Part shown: positions 1 to 12,171 of the stretch, in pieces
Position numbering within the stretch: position 1 is the stretch's first letter
Layout of the letters: each line of letters begins with the position of its first letter
From: Chinchilla lanigera
Lineage: Eukaryota; Chordata; Mammalia; Rodentia; Chinchillidae
Direction: 5' to 3'
NCBI RefSeq assembly: GCF_000276665.1
Contig: NW_004955465.1
Coordinates: 7,357,428 to 7,421,427 of the forward strand
Length of the DNA: 64,000 nt
Notes under the pieces: model-generated
What the model was told of the DNA's origin: nothing
What the model saw: the letters and a program-made list of their open reading frames with translations, nothing else
Databases searched by the model: none
Position numbers and translations under genes: made by a program

Positions 1-22
1 AAAAAAAAAAAAAAAAAAAAAA
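1..22 (+). repeat. poly-A run at window edge
   Basis: Twenty-two consecutive A residues open the window. This is probably the 3' tail of a plus-strand SINE or LINE whose body lies outside the window, but a simple A-tract cannot be excluded. Confidence 0.5.
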
Positions 23-1630
23 GATTAAATGGATCCAGCTTTTGCTGCTGGGCAGGGTTGACTAAGCCATCTTCAGAGTTGTCAAGGAATGCTACCTTTC
101 ATGACTTTAACCAGCCTGTGAAAGCATTTCAGGATTTTTTAACTGGGGATATTTCTGCTTTCTGGTGTTCCAGTGGTCTTAACTTTTTTTTTTAAGCAAA
201 ATTAAATCTTGAAGTTTACCTTCATCAATAGAATGATAAATACCCCTGTAATGTGGGAAATGTGTATTTCAATTATTACTTGGAAGCCCTTTTTACTGTT
301 GATACATTTACGGCAGTAAAATCAAACTCTTTCAAAGAGGTCAGGTGCATTTAGGGTGGTATGGCTGTAGACAAGCCCTTTTGTTAAAATTTTGTGCCAC
401 TACTCAAGAAGCCTAAAACAGCAAGTCATTGAAACAGCAAAGGATAATACTACTGGAAAATACTATTTGAAGTTTTTGTTGAGGACTTTATAGTGATTTC
501 AATTTAGGGTATGTTTCTGGAAAACACAGTCTAAATGCTGCTATGGTGAAAGGAAATATAATAATAGTATCTTTTACACCACAATGTATATTACAATCTT
601 TATTTTGCTTAGTATTCACAAGAAGAATGATTAGACTTTTATTATTATTGTCATTATCGTTATCATTGCAATGATGAGATAGTAACATCTGAGATATGGA
701 ATGTATTTTCCATGGGGATCACTTGCCTTTTGTAATGGTGAGCAAACACAATATGAAGGAATATCCCTATTGAGAACAAGTAGAAATAGAAAATATATAT
801 AATTTTTGCTGTGAAGTCATCCAGAGAAAATAGCTGACACATTGAACTGAAATTCTGGCAGAGTCTCATGCAAGGGAAACAAAAGTCCACATCCACTCAA
901 GATGAAGTTCTGATACACTGCTCACTCATAGTTAAAGCGAGGACCCCACAGATCTCCAGCCATGGGTCAGCATGCATAACACATGAACCAGCATTTGTGC
1001 TGATCATGATCTCTCCTTTTGATACTCTGTGGAAGCTCATAACTCAATTCGGACAGAAGTGGTCTTATACTGGTGGGCACAGTTGCTAGAAACAAGCACT
1101 CTCTCTGAAGGAAGGTTCTACCCACTCTAGGCCTCCAATTTTATCTGCATGATTTTTAAAAATTAACAGCACAAATATAGGAAGAAACACGGGAAATCAC
1201 ATAATGTCATCAGCTACCAGTAGAAACGACAGAAAAGCAAAAGAGCTCACTACTTCAGATAGTAGGATTATCAGACATAGGTCACAAAAAATTGTGCTCA
1301 TATTTTTTCTTTTTTAATTTTTGGATTGCACTTGTTACTCTGTTTATACTACTTTGCATTTATGCTCATAAATAAAATTTACTGTGATTTTTTTCTCTTA
1401 TTTACTATTCTCACTTAATCTTGGCATCAAGGTTTTGCTAGAATCATGAAATTAGTAGGGAAATATGCCCTCTTTTTTCTTATCTAAAAGGGTTTGAGAA
1501 AATTTTAAGTATTTTTAAAAATATTTTTGCAGAACCATATAGTGGAGGAAGCTAAGTGGCCTTAATTAACTTTGTGGAGGAACTTATGGACCATTTTATT
1601 TCTTCTTGAATCAGTTTTGTGAAGGTGTAG
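23..1630. other. AT-rich unique sequence, no gene seen
   Basis: The only open frames are 60-80 codons, on both strands, without splice-site context or recognisable motifs. Several A/T homopolymers occur (for example around 184-195 and 1300-1400). I recognise no repeat family here. Confidence 0.5.
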
Positions 1631-1765
1631 CTCCCCTTCCCCCTCCTCTGCTCTTCCTCTCCTTCTCCTCCTGCTCCTCCTCCTCCTCCTGGCTCTTCTT
1701 TCCTTGCCTTCTCCTCTTTCTTTTTGTTCCTCCTCTTGTTGGTGCTGGGAATTGAACTTCTAATC
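1631..1765 (-). repeat. polypyrimidine tract next to an ID-like remnant
   Basis: About 95 bases of nearly pure C/T with CTC and CTT triplets are followed at about 1739 by ggtgctgggaattgaactt. Its complement resembles the B-box side of a tRNA-derived SINE. The tract would then be the decayed A-rich tail of a minus-strand SINE. The 143-codon minus-strand frame crossing it gives a low-complexity Glu/Gly/Lys stretch and is an artefact of the tract. Confidence 0.45.
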
Positions 1766-2119
1766 AAGATCACTTTAAAATTACAGGGATTGGAAACACA
1801 AATTTGTCTAATTGGGCCACAGGGAGTGATTGTGAGAAAGGCTACTCCACTTAATCTCCTGCTGCCTAGACTCATGTAGTCTAGCTCCCAGGAACACTCC
1901 ATTATGTGATCACCATGCGGTAGTGGCTTATAGCTTGCACGATAAGTACGCAGACTCCATTCCCACCCAAGCAGTGTCTCCACTTGTCAAACACATGCCA
2001 CAGCTGTGCCTGCATTCATCCAGCATAAGCCCAGTAGTCTCTGAGTGATGTGGAATAGGGTATGGATGACGGACTTCACACTCACATGCCCATCACATTT
2101 ACTTTGCTGCCTGTTTGTA

Positions 2120-2296
2120 TATTTTGTGGTACTATGGATCACACCCAGGGCCGTCACACTGAGCTACAGCCACAGTCTTTTCTAATTTTTTATTTTGTTC
2201 CAAGCTGTTAAGTTGCTCAGGCTGAGCCTGGACTTAAGATTCTCCTCAGCTTCCCCAAGAGCTGGAATTGAGGTGTGTGCCACCACTGTTGGATAC
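2120..2296 (-). mobile_element. B1-dID composite SINE, diverged
   Basis: Read on the minus strand, a 7SL-like half (complement of the 'ggctgagcctggacttaagattctcctcagc' area; only part resembles B1) is followed by an A-rich linker and an ID half carrying gagctac and the tRNA-like B-box region. This order, B1 then ID, defines the dimeric B1-dID family of several non-murid rodent lineages. It has many point changes, so it is old. Confidence 0.6.
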
Positions 2297-2299
2297 TTT

Positions 2300-4510
2300 G
2301 CTGCCTCCTGACTGACTAGTTAAACTTCTGATACTGACTGAAAGACTTACATACTCTGAGTCTACCCCTACAGGTCCTTCCAATATGTTCCTTCTAAAAT
2401 TTCTTTATCTTTGATATTTTAATCTTGTACTTCTTAATGTCCCATCCAGTCAAGCCATTCACCACTGCTCAAGAGACCTTACTTGGATCACTTCTTCCAT
2501 ACCAATGTGATAACCAGAATGCCCTGGTCCACTGGAAAGATTTTCTGTCTTTACTATAAGTCAAAGCAACTCTGAGTAAGGCTGTGGTTTGCAAGCAACC
2601 CACCTTTTTAGCTCACACAGTTGTGAAGTGAGTGAAAAGGGGGCTCTGGTGCAATGAGGATGTATGGTGTTGGTATCCAGATCACCTGTTTGTGTAACTT
2701 GCTTTCTAGATCCGTTGGGAAATGAAAAACACAGTTTCCATTGAGTGATGAACTGCTGCTGGGTTTTTGCAAACCCTCTCACTGTTTGGCTTTCATGATG
2801 GGCAGCTTCTGTCACATAATTTCTTGTTCCGTAGCACATACTCAATCTCTCTCAGAGTCTAGTGTCAGTCAGGAACTACTGCTGCATAGCAAATAGTTCT
2901 CTGATGTAAATGGCATTACTGTGCTCCAGAACTTTAGGGTTCTGCACTGTTTCTACTACGGAATTGTGTCTGAGATTCCACACTGTCTTTTTCTACACAA
3001 GTATTTCTAACACTATTGGATCTGCTGGATCATACAGCCCAAGTTGTAGAGATGTTCATACTGCAAAGTTATTTCTTGCTCTGGACCTACTCCAGATTAA
3101 CAGCTATCTAAATCGTCCAATAAATGGATCAGAGTAGGATTTCAAGTGTGATGTATGATATCTTCAAATTCTAAAGATGCTTTTTAGACGTTCCTTTTTC
3201 TTAGTGGTAGGAGGTGCAAAGTGCAATAGCTTGTCTTTTACCTTGGATGAGATGTCCTAGAATGCTCCAGACTATAAAGTTCTGGAAATTTTGCTAATTC
3301 TCTGTGGAATCTTTTTTCTTGCCTTTTGGAATGCATGTGTCTCCTCAGGAAACAGGGAACACCTGTCCTTTCCTACTCCACAGTTCTGATTAACATGAAC
3401 ATGATACTACCAATAGAGTGAACAAGCATGGTTTTCTATAGCATGTCCACAGGATGAAAGTCCTTTTGGATTAAATTACGACAAGGATCAGAAAAGTAGA
3501 GATGGCAAATATATAAAGCCATCTGTCCTTTGTTATTGTGAACTGCCTTTGATCCTTTTCCTTAATAAGCATACAAATGAATGCACTTGCCCAATCAATA
3601 TTCATACACCAAGAGTAAGAAGCTATGTTAATCTATTTCTAAATCTAGTTGAACTATCATATCCACACATCTGTAAGTGGGAATATTACTCAGCTAAGTT
3701 TATGAGATTCTCCCATCAGCTTCCATGATCCATCTTCTTTCTGCAAAAACCATATGGTTGAATTAAATTGGGATATAATAAGAAACACCACTTCTTCATG
3801 TTTTAAATCTTGGAGGGGTGCTCGTCTCAGACAATGTCCCTTAGTATCACTTCCAATTTATTATCTCCATTGAGGAAAGGGGGCAGTTTAAAGACTTCCA
3901 CGTGGCCTTACCTATTGTTTTATGGTTCCTACTTTATCAGGAAACCAATATGAAGGTCCTGCCAGATGCTGTGTATATCTGTCTTAGTAGGCAATCTGGG
4001 ACCTAGGAAATGACCACAGGTTGGGTCTGTAGACACATTAGACTTAATGTAAGATGGGATTCAACCAGAACTCCATTTATCTCAGAGCATCCATGAATCT
4101 CAATTCTAACCAAAGGCATCCATGTCAGCTTAGATCCTTGTCCTGTGCTGTAGAAAGCTCTGGGAAGTCCCTTCTCCCTGGTTTACATTCACTCTGACAA
4201 AAAGCCATCAGGCTCTTGGTGAAGAATTGTAAAAATATCTATGGATATTCCTGCTCTTGTATTGCTGGGTCTTTCCTCAACAAGCCCTCTCTTAAATCAA
4301 TGAGGCCACATCCAACATCTTAAATATGTATTTCCGGAGATTTTTCTTCTGCTTTGTATTGTTACATATTTTCCAAATAATACAGCTCTTCAGATGGATA
4401 TCTTTCTTCCTAGAAAATATTCATAGCTTTCCATTTGCATTGTCCAGACACATAAACCTCATTACTGATTTAAAAGCAAGAAAGAGAGGTAGGATTAAAA
4501 TGTGATTTAC
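2300..4510. other. no gene or repeat recognised
   Basis: Roughly 2.2 kb of ordinary AT-leaning sequence. Short frames at 2561-2845 (minus) and 2910-3137 (plus) have no recognisable domain, signal peptide or flanking splice signals and look fortuitous. Very old repeats could be hidden here. Confidence 0.45.
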
Positions 4511-4620
4511 TACAGTTTAAGCCCCACAAGAGCAAGAATCATGTCTGCCTTACCCAATGTTGCTTCATACTATACTGGATATAATGGGGACAATAAATAC
4601 TTGTTGAATGAATGAATCAA
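4511..4620 (+). mobile_element. LINE-2 3' end fragment
   Basis: The order 'gccccacaagagcaag ... atgtctgcc ... aataaatacttgttgaatga' matches the well-known 3' terminus of L2, including the TGAATGAATGA end. L2 is an ancient CR1-like LINE that is inactive in placental mammals. This copy is only the last 100 bp or so, as is typical. Confidence 0.75.
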
Positions 4621-5061
4621 GAAACGAATGAACATAAAATGCCTACTGGTTGCCTTCTTCATATAACAGGGATGTTCTTCTACATCAGGCTCAGTTCTAC
4701 CAGCTACAGTCCCTGTCTGAGCTAGACATGTGTCAGTCACACAATACACCTGTGTGAGGATGAATCTCTCTAGATGCACCTGCAGGGTCAACCACTTGTT
4801 CTAATTAGGAAATTTGATTTTTTAAGTTGGAGACTTGGCAAAAACAGTTTCATTGATGTGGTGGAAACAAAAGCCTGTCCGAAGTGGGAAAATAGAAATG
4901 AGCACAAAGATTTTGCTATCTAATATGAAAGGCCATCCCACTGGTCTCACCTAGTTGGCCTGAGCTAGAGCTCAAATTCCACCTGTTTTTCACTCCAATT
5001 CCAGCATATCCTCAACAAACAACTTGAGTTCCAGCTTAAATGAAAATGAAGCCCACCATCT

Positions 5062-5094
5062 CACTGACTGACTGACTGATTGATTGATTGATGA
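5062..5094 (+). repeat. GACT/GATT tetranucleotide microsatellite
   Basis: Three GACT-type units run straight into four GATT units, so one point change splits a single ancestral tetranucleotide array into two sub-arrays. Confidence 0.85.
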
Positions 5095-6090
5095 CCTGGT
5101 TTTTTGCTGTCACTGTTTGTTTTTCCTGGTTATGTTTGCCAGTATTCCTTAGAAGCACTTCGAAAGCCTGTCCTTCAGGGTGGTGGTACAAAAGGAAGAA
5201 CAAATTTTTCCTCCAGTTAGCTTGCCTGTGAACTCTCTGTGGGCGTGTGACATTACAAAAATAGAAGTGGCAGAGCAGTACTCTCAGTTGCTTAGGATTG
5301 CAACAGAGTGAAACGTGAAATTTGCTTTTGCAGCTGTTCTTTACAAAATGGATCCCATTCAAATCATGAGTGTTTTTCTTTTTTCCTTCTATCATTTCTT
5401 TTTCAGCCCATATTGGATTTCAAATAATGAGGTCAAGTTCTTCAGCTTTGGTGAACTTGTCTGCAATACTGGCCAATGCTTGTGGGTATTTGAGCAGGTG
5501 GCTTTCTGCTCGAGAGCCTGGTCAATCACAAGGCCTAAGGTTAATAGGATGTTTGGAGGGTATGGCATTTAGTTTTGGATATTATTTTTATTTTCAAGTG
5601 CAAACTCTTTCAATTTAATTCACATTTGAAGTGGTTCACTGGTGGTTTCACGAAATTTAGATTTTTATTATGGTGTAGGAAGCAGTATTTGTTATCTGTT
5701 CAGGATTCAGCAATATTTCTTTTTACTGTGATTAGGGTTTATTGTTTAAATCTAAAAATTAGTATTGAAATTGATTTTCCTGACTAGTGTGGTAGCCAAA
5801 AAGCCTAGTAGCCACATTTAAAAGGGTGATGTTAAGTTCATTGCCTCCTGGAGATTAATGCTGCTAGTTCTCAATTGTCTAGATGTGGATTTTAAATATT
5901 AGCAAATCTTCTCCTTTCAGATTCTGGACAGTGAACTCTATTAGAAAAAGAAACTTCCCAGTGAGTGAGTTATTGGATATGCACAACATCTTTTGCTTAA
6001 TAGACACATTTTGGAGCATTCATTATGGCTCACAAATGCTGGAACATTGTCAGATTTAAATAAATCTTAATGGAGGTACCTTGGTGTTGG
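5095..6090. other. no gene recognised; overlapping chance frames
   Basis: Overlapping open frames of 119 codons (minus, to 5036) and 85 and 82 codons (plus, 5315-5618) share the same bases. They have no motif and no common splice pattern. Phe/Leu-rich translations reflect T-rich DNA. Confidence 0.45.
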
Positions 6091-6250
6091 TAGAGAACAT
6101 GGTCCTGGTTTAAAGGTCTGGGCGTCCCTCTGACTAGCTATGGACACTTGAACAAATCATCTCCCACTCTGAGCAAGCTTCAATTCACTCCTCTTTAATC
6201 AGGACATAATCTAAGTATATGGCCTCAGGATTATTATGAACTCATCATAG
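6091..6250 (+). mobile_element. MIR SINE fragment
   Basis: The order 'ctctgactagctatggacacttgaacaaatcat ... ctctgagcaagcttcaattc' follows the MIR core (tagctgtgtgaccttgggcaag and the ctctgagcctcagtttc stretch) with many substitutions. MIR is an ancient tRNA-derived SINE mobilised by L2. Confidence 0.6.
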
Positions 6251-7393
6251 AAATTACATCCTATTCAACTTGTAGCCACATCATTGTTACAAATGATATG
6301 TAGTTGTTTAATAAAAAAACAATGTTAAGTGACTTGGTAGACACACTGCAAATTGTGAAGCGATATACACACATAACAGAATTGCATAAAGTGTTTCATG
6401 TTGTAAATTCTTCTTGCTTTCTCTTATCTTATTCCTCCTCCTTCTTCTCCTTAACTTACTTCAATTATTTTTCATCTTCTTTTCCCCTTTTTGCTTCTCC
6501 TTTTTATACTAAAGAATAAAAGAACTTTTGTTGTGGTTGTTCTTATGTTTTCAGAAAAGTCTGAGGGTTTGTTTTCTGACTTCAGACACTAGTCACTCAC
6601 AGCCAATACAACTCATTGATCTGACTCTCTTCCTGATTCATTGACTCCTTCATTTCATTCACCAGACATTTCTTAGCATTTGAGTTGCACAGTTGATTCT
6701 ATGGCTGATGATAAGAGACCAAGATGCAGCTCATATCTATGAACATGTATATTTTGGAGAAAAGTACAGGAGACCCTCTTAGCTTTGGTAATGTACCATA
6801 ACTAAGCTGTTTAATCACATCAAGGTGAAATAAGTTTTCTCCCTCAATCCACATGTCTTGCACTAGTAAGAAATTAGAAGGATGGAGTAAATATTCTATT
6901 TCCATGGAAATAACTGGGTCAGAAAAGCAAGAAATATGCATAGTAGTTACCTAGATGGTAGAATATTGCCATCGCTATAGGAGGGGAAGGGTTGCCAGTG
7001 TCATAGCTGGATACCAGGGAGAGGGAGAGATTAAACATTTGGAACTGTTTTTTCATAGGACACTATAACATGATTGAATGTTTGTAAACATTATTGGTAT
7101 GTTAGAAGTAGAGAAATTTTCTTCATTTTTTTTTCAAATATCTTCATCCACACAGAGATACAAATCCACAGATGCTATGAGAAGTACTAAAAGTCTTGTA
7201 CTGGGTTTAGAGACTCATACCAACTATACATAATGAATGTAATCATTGTGTGTTGTAATTAACAACTGAAAAACTGAAAATGGGGGAGAGGATCTAGAAA
7301 GAGAGAGAGGAGAAGGGGGAGGGAAAGGGGAATGCAAATAATTAAGATAGTATCTACTGGACTCTGAGCCCAAGCATTTCATCATTACTCTCA
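6251..7393. other. no gene; possible L1 3' remnant and GA-rich patch
   Basis: A purine-rich patch lies at about 7290-7335. The stretch 6940-7260 vaguely resembles a plus-strand L1 3' UTR (block 'gtagttacctagatggtag', then 'cataatgaatgtaatcattg'), but the match is too weak to call. Short frames at 6304-6519 and 6699-6941 look fortuitous. Confidence 0.4.
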
Positions 7394-7860
7394 TGTATTA
7401 CTCAGCTTTTCACCACTGTAAAGCAATACCTGGCACAGGCTACGTGTAAAGAAAAAGAGGCTTATTTAGCTCACAGTTTTTGAGGTTCCAGCATCAGTTC
7501 AGTTCTGTTGAGGTCCCACAGTGAACGGTGGATGGCAGATGGCAAAAGGGGGAGTGTATGTTGGGGGAGTAATAGTTATATCCAGAGCCAAGAAGCAGAG
7601 AGCTGAGTAGGGCCAGGCTTGCTCATTTTATAACGATCTTTTTTCAAGAACTCATAAGAACTACCTTCCAAGAGCGTGCATCCAGTGAGTAGTGCAGGCT
7701 GGCCTTAACTCACAAAAGTAGCCCAAGCTGGCCTTGACCTTATGACAATCCTCCTGCCTCAGCCTCCTGAGTGCTGAGATTATAGGGATGCATCACCATG
7801 CCAGCCCCAGTGAGCTCTTAGATATCCCAACCACTGGAACAGAGCAACACTTTTCCTATT
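7394..7860 (-). mobile_element. MaLR-like LTR (minus strand), interrupted by B1
   Basis: The left part begins 'gtattactcagcttttcacc' and continues with 'gaggcttatttagctcacag'. This is the complement of the 3' end of ERVL-MaLR-type LTRs, whose sense strand carries an AATAAA-like signal and ends in a tract before CA. A B1 copy splits it at 7690-7806. No internal retroviral region is seen, so it behaves as a solo LTR. The subfamily is not assigned and the right boundary is uncertain. Confidence 0.55.
7690..7806 (-). mobile_element. B1 SINE inserted in the LTR, with target-site duplication
   Basis: The 7SL-derived signature 'cctcctgcctcagcctcctgagtgctg' and 'caggctggcc' identify a minus-strand B1. 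The bases ccagtgag occur immediately before it (7682-7689) and immediately after it (7807-7814), forming a short target-site duplication. This shows that B1 landed after the LTR. Confidence 0.75.
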
Positions 7861-9320
7861 TATTTATGAGATTTGCTTCTGCTATTTGACTGCATCTCCA
7901 AACACAGAATACAAATGTGCAGTGATGGAATATTGAAACAGAGGAGTGTGTGAACAAAAACATTGTGGCCTCTAACACCTTCCCTTCATCTTACAGTATA
8001 AGGGCCATCGCTGGGCCGACACCTAACATGAGAGGGTGAGATCTTACCAGGGAATAAAATTACTGCAGTCGTTTTGTGTTTACAGGCTATGCAGAGAAAG
8101 GAGGAAAACAAGCATGTTAAAGGTAAGTGCAGAATTCCATTTATTCATTTGTTCAGGAAATTTCTATTGATATCTACCAGGTATGGAAGAGTTAGCAAAC
8201 AAAGATATGGTCACACCATAATCAGATTTATAGAGGGAACTGATAAGAAAATCAGTACCACCCTGAATTAGGTTCTAGAGTAGAGGTGTGCTCTGGTGCT
8301 ATTAGGAGCATACCAAGGAGGAGCTGAATTTTGGTTTTAAATTTAGAAGAAGCTAGGAAGAAATATTAGGCAGTGCTTTGAAGAGGAGTGTGAGCTTTAG
8401 ATGAGTCTCAAGAAACAAGTAGAAGTTATCTAAAAAAACTCAAGGGACAACTAGCTGTGAGACAGCCCTGCGCAATGTCTAATCTCATGGGCAACAGGAG
8501 GTCGCCAGTACCAGAACCCTCTTGGTCGTGTGATGATGAACTCAGTCAACACAGGCCTGCACAAAGGCATGGGCCTTCAGTTCAGACAGGTCTTCCTGGG
8601 CTAGGGTGACAGCTTCACATGTGGGTGAGATTTTTATCACTTACTGTCATGTCATTCAGTCCCCTCTGAAACAGACATTGTTACCTGAGTTATGCAGAGA
8701 GTCTATTATGTGATCTGTCCAGTTTCTGTTTTTATTTATTAATACATGTTTGTGGCCCGTGATGTTTACGTAAGTCTCAGAGAGTACATAAATGTACTTA
8801 ACCTATTTTAATTCTTTTTATTCCTCTTCCCTGCCCTCTTCTCTTTGCTCAATTTCTAGATCCCCTCCCTCATTTTCTTTTCTTTTTTTTTTTTTTTTGG
8901 TTCATGATTATACCACATCATGATTACATTCACTGTGGATAGTTAGTACATTTTTTCTCACCTATGAAAAACCCACAGTACAGATAAAGTAAAGAGCAAA
9001 ATTAAAAAGTTGATCAAAGAAAACAAGGAGATAGATCTTTTACAAATGGACCAAAGACCAAGAGACTAAGGGAGGGGAACACATAAAATGACTTAAGATG
9101 CATCATGCCCAGGTTCTAAAAGGTGGAACAGCAAGTCACACCCTCGTACTCCATCCCAGGGTCCTATGCCTGCCCTATGTGGCAAGTCCTCTTAACTGTT
9201 CACTCTCAATTCCCAGGTTGGTCTCTTCTTCTGACAGATCCTAGTGAGGTTTAACGATCAATATGCAGACCGGCTGCAATGGTGTTGAGGTGCTGTATAT
9301 GAACCTTGCCCATGCCACCC
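7861..9320. other. no gene recognised; T-run at 8882-8898
   Basis: Mostly unique sequence. The T-run followed by ggttcatgattatacc could be a decayed retroelement tail on the minus strand, but I recognise no SINE body after it. No coding signal is seen. Confidence 0.4.
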
Positions 9321-9693
9321 TGTTTTAGTCCCTTGCCTGTCACTGAACACACTACCTGACACCCACAACGTAAAGGAGGGAAGATTTATTTTGACTCATG
9401 GCTTCAGTTCATGGTCATCTGGCTCCAAGGCAGAAACAGGATGGCAGAGGGCACAGCAGAGGACAAAGTTGCTCAAGCCGGAGCATCGCAGAAGCAGATA
9501 GCAAAGGGAGGAGCCAAAGAGGCAGCTAAGCACTTCTCGGTCATGTCCCAGTGACCCGCTTCAGCAAGTCCTACCTCCTAACAGCACATTCAGCTACAAA
9601 CTGATTAGTGGGTGGATCCACTGATGAGTGTAGAGCCCCATGATCACATTACCCTCCACACACCTGAGAGTTTGGGGGACTCAAACCATAACA
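9321..9693 (-). mobile_element. MaLR-like solo LTR (minus strand)
   Basis: On the minus strand the unit starts tgttatggtttgag and ends gactaaaaca, giving the TG...CA ends expected of an LTR, at 373 bp. An AATAAA polyadenylation signal is present near its 3' end (complement of 'gatttattttgac'). Flanking 5-mers caccc and taccc agree at four of five positions, consistent with a decayed 5-bp target duplication. No internal gag/pol sequence adjoins it. The subfamily is not named. Confidence 0.7.
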
Positions 9694-9750
9694 TACCCCT
9701 AATATAGTAGATATCCCACAGTGTTCTAGTTTCCTGTTACTTGCTTCTAC
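9694..9750. other. short spacer between LTR and B1
   Basis: Unremarkable AT-rich spacer containing the pre-insertion target of the neighbouring B1. Confidence 0.4.
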
Positions 9751-9765
9751 TCACTAAGTTCTTCT

Positions 9766-9801
<36 letters not shown>

Positions 9802-9952
9802 AGATAGGGTCTCACTATGCAGTTCAGGCTAGGCTTGAGCTCTCTTTGTAGCCCAGACTGGTCTCAAACTTGCAATGATTCTCCTGCCTCAGCCTCCGGA
9901 GTGCTGGAATTACAGGCATGTGCCACCACCACCAGCTTTCACTAAGTTCTTC
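9751..9952 (-). mobile_element. B1 SINE with 14-bp perfect target-site duplication
   Basis: A T-run of about 35 bases (the A-tail on the minus strand) is followed by a full 7SL-type body with 'gagatagggtctcactatg', 'ctcctgcctcagcctcc' and 'ttacaggcatgtgccacca'. The bases tcactaagttcttc occur on both sides (9751-9764 and 9939-9952) without a mismatch. The intact duplication and long unbroken tail point to a fairly recent insertion. Confidence 0.92.
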
Positions 9953-10659
9953 AACTCCAGCAACTGGGTAGATGTTAAATGAATAGCTGAGAGGAATATG
10001 GGCTGTGCTGAATTTTACCTCTGACTGAGAGAGGAACAGAGAATTTCAGACTTAATTCCATAATCAAGTTCCTCAAATTCCAGGTGTTGAAGCTATCAGG
10101 GGAAGAAGAGCACAGCCCCCACTTTCACAGAGTATCCAATGTGGATCCTGGATTAGACCAAATGAACTATTGGAAAAGGTTTGCAACTGATCAGCTTTTC
10201 TTTTGGTGTTCAAATTGTTCTTCAGTGATGGTAAAATCAGAAAGTACTGTCATTCGTGGAAATAAAACATGCTAGGAGTAAATGATCATTTTCTCTATGG
10301 GAATCCCAAAACAGATGCCATGTTACATGCCTGCTAAGGCCAAGGAAGAAGATTCACTGATGATTGAAGAGTGATTGGCATCGGATCTGTTTGAGGAGTA
10401 TCTGTATCTTAAGTGTTCTAAAATATTTTTTAAAAAGTTTTTAGAAGCTATCTAATGAAGATATGGTGATACAACTCTAAGTCCCATGTATGACCTTTGC
10501 ATCTTGCCTAAGAGGGCTGCACAGCTACAGCTGATGGGGTCAGGGAATGTGATGAACAAAGCAAAAGCTTATCTCTTTATGGAGTCTTATGGGACTGTGG
10601 CTAACTCTGGGCAGACAATTAATTCCAAACCAGGCTTTCTCCCTGTTTTGAGATGAGAT
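9953..10659. other. no gene recognised
   Basis: Unique sequence with one 63-codon plus-strand frame (10084-10275) without recognisable features. Confidence 0.4.
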
Positions 10660-11110
10660 ACTTATTTCCCCCTCTCTAGCCTTGGTGCAGCTGTTTTTCT
10701 GACAGTGACTTCTCTCTGCAAAGAATTGGGGTGTCTTTCCCCTTTGAGCCTGCCCTCCGGACTCCCTTGGCTTCCATCTTGAGTGCAGGAGGTGGGAGGA
10801 GAGACTCCAGGAGGCGGGGAGCAGCCTCTGCCTTCCCCAGCTGCTCCACGAGCTGCCTGCCCCTCAGACTGGCTCTGAGGGGATAGATTTTGACAGTATT
10901 ATGAAGGGAATGCTTTGCAGAACTCTCAGGGGAGCTGAAGAAAGCCAGGAAGAGGCCCAAGGGAGATTCGCTGCCTGTGGGGTTTGGAAGAACATTGTAT
11001 AGAAGAGGAGCAAGACAGGAACTGAGGGTTCTTAGATGGTAGACAGAAGCGGGCCCAGCTAGCCCAGGAGCCTCATCGGACCGCGATGTTCCAGGGTAGG
11101 TATGGGCCCT
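10660..11110 (+). other. GC-richer stretch, possible 5' exon or regulatory element
   Basis: This block is more G+C rich than its neighbours and has a local rise in CpG (ccggact, aggcgggg, cacgagc, catcggaccgcgatg). Near its end, at about 11084, ATGTTCCAGG is followed by GTAGGT, which fits a splice donor after a short coding or non-coding first exon. There is no obvious TATA box, and the density is well short of a full CpG island. A minus-strand 94-codon frame also crosses it. An exon is only one possibility; an enhancer or chance composition also fits. Confidence 0.3.
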
Positions 11111-11584
11111 TATCTGACACTGAGTGATAGAAACAATAGAAAAACAAATTTCTATTTAATTCTTTTAACTAGGCTGCTAATCTAAATGGGCCAGGGAACC
11201 CATGGGACAAAGAATTTCCTTTCATTGTTCATATGTGAAATGTTACCAGTAGAAGTATCCATAGCCCTGCTGTCCAACAGAAATGTATGGGATGTGTAGA
11301 ATTTTAAAAGTTTTACAAATCACATTAAAAAATAAAAAGAAATAAGTGAAGTTAGATTTAATGTATTTTACTTACTCAGTGGATCCAAAATATGGTCATT
11401 TTGATATTTAATGAGTTTTCAATATAAAAATGAATGAAACATCTTGCATTCTGTGACCTTGAAACTCCAGATATTTTTTCATACTAAGTGTGTGCCTCAA
11501 CTTAGACTAGCCACACGTCAAATGCTTAATAGCTCTTGTCCTATCCTGAAAGAGACTTAAGACAAGATAACTTTACCTTAAAAA
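11111..11584. other. no gene recognised
   Basis: AT-rich unique sequence between the GC-richer block and an L2 remnant. No open frame of note. Confidence 0.4.
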
Positions 11585-11700
11585 TGGACTTATCTGTATT
11601 TATTCAATAAATACTGTTGCTATTAAACATCTTCTTTATTTAAGCACCACGCTAAGCACTTCAACAATGATGACTATGCTGAGGCTTAGCAGTGTCTTAA
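11585..11700 (-). mobile_element. LINE-2 3' end fragment
   Basis: The order 'tattcaataaatactg ... taagcaccacgctaagcac' is the complement of the L2 3' terminus (gcctggcacatagtaggtgc then the tail), well decayed. Confidence 0.5.
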
Positions 11701-12171
11701 TGACTGAGGGCAAGGAACTCTACTTTGGATAGTGCTGGCTGATGAAGTGATAATTATTAATTTATTCATTAAGTGGGCATAGAAATTCACATTTGACCAA
11801 AAGTAGCTTCTCATTTTCCTGACACAAACATATGCCTTGGGTCCTCATAAGCCTCTTTGACAGATCCTATTGGTCCAATTTCAATCCATCACTTCCTACC
11901 TCCCACATCTCTGCTTCAGAACCGTATGTGTTTGTTCATGCATTGCCATCGGGAAACTAGGCAACCGCAGAAATGGTTGTGGAGAGTGCTAGAACAATGC
12001 AAGAGCAGGGAAATGAGAGATGAACTTGTCCAGAGGATAAGGTGAAGAGTTTAGGCTTAGTCATTTTATGATAGAAGAAGTAATTAATGTTTTGATCAGA
12101 AACATGTAGCGGGGAATTGGAAATACAAGCCTGACAAGAAGCATGAGAGCTGTGTTCCTTATGGAGAAGTG
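11701..12171. other. no gene recognised
   Basis: Unique sequence with a 62-codon plus-strand frame (11857-12045) without recognisable features. Confidence 0.4.

Noticed and set aside
1552..1983. 143-codon minus-strand frame with a Gly/Glu-rich segment
   Set aside because: The segment comes from a polypyrimidine tract; the rest is without recognisable domain.
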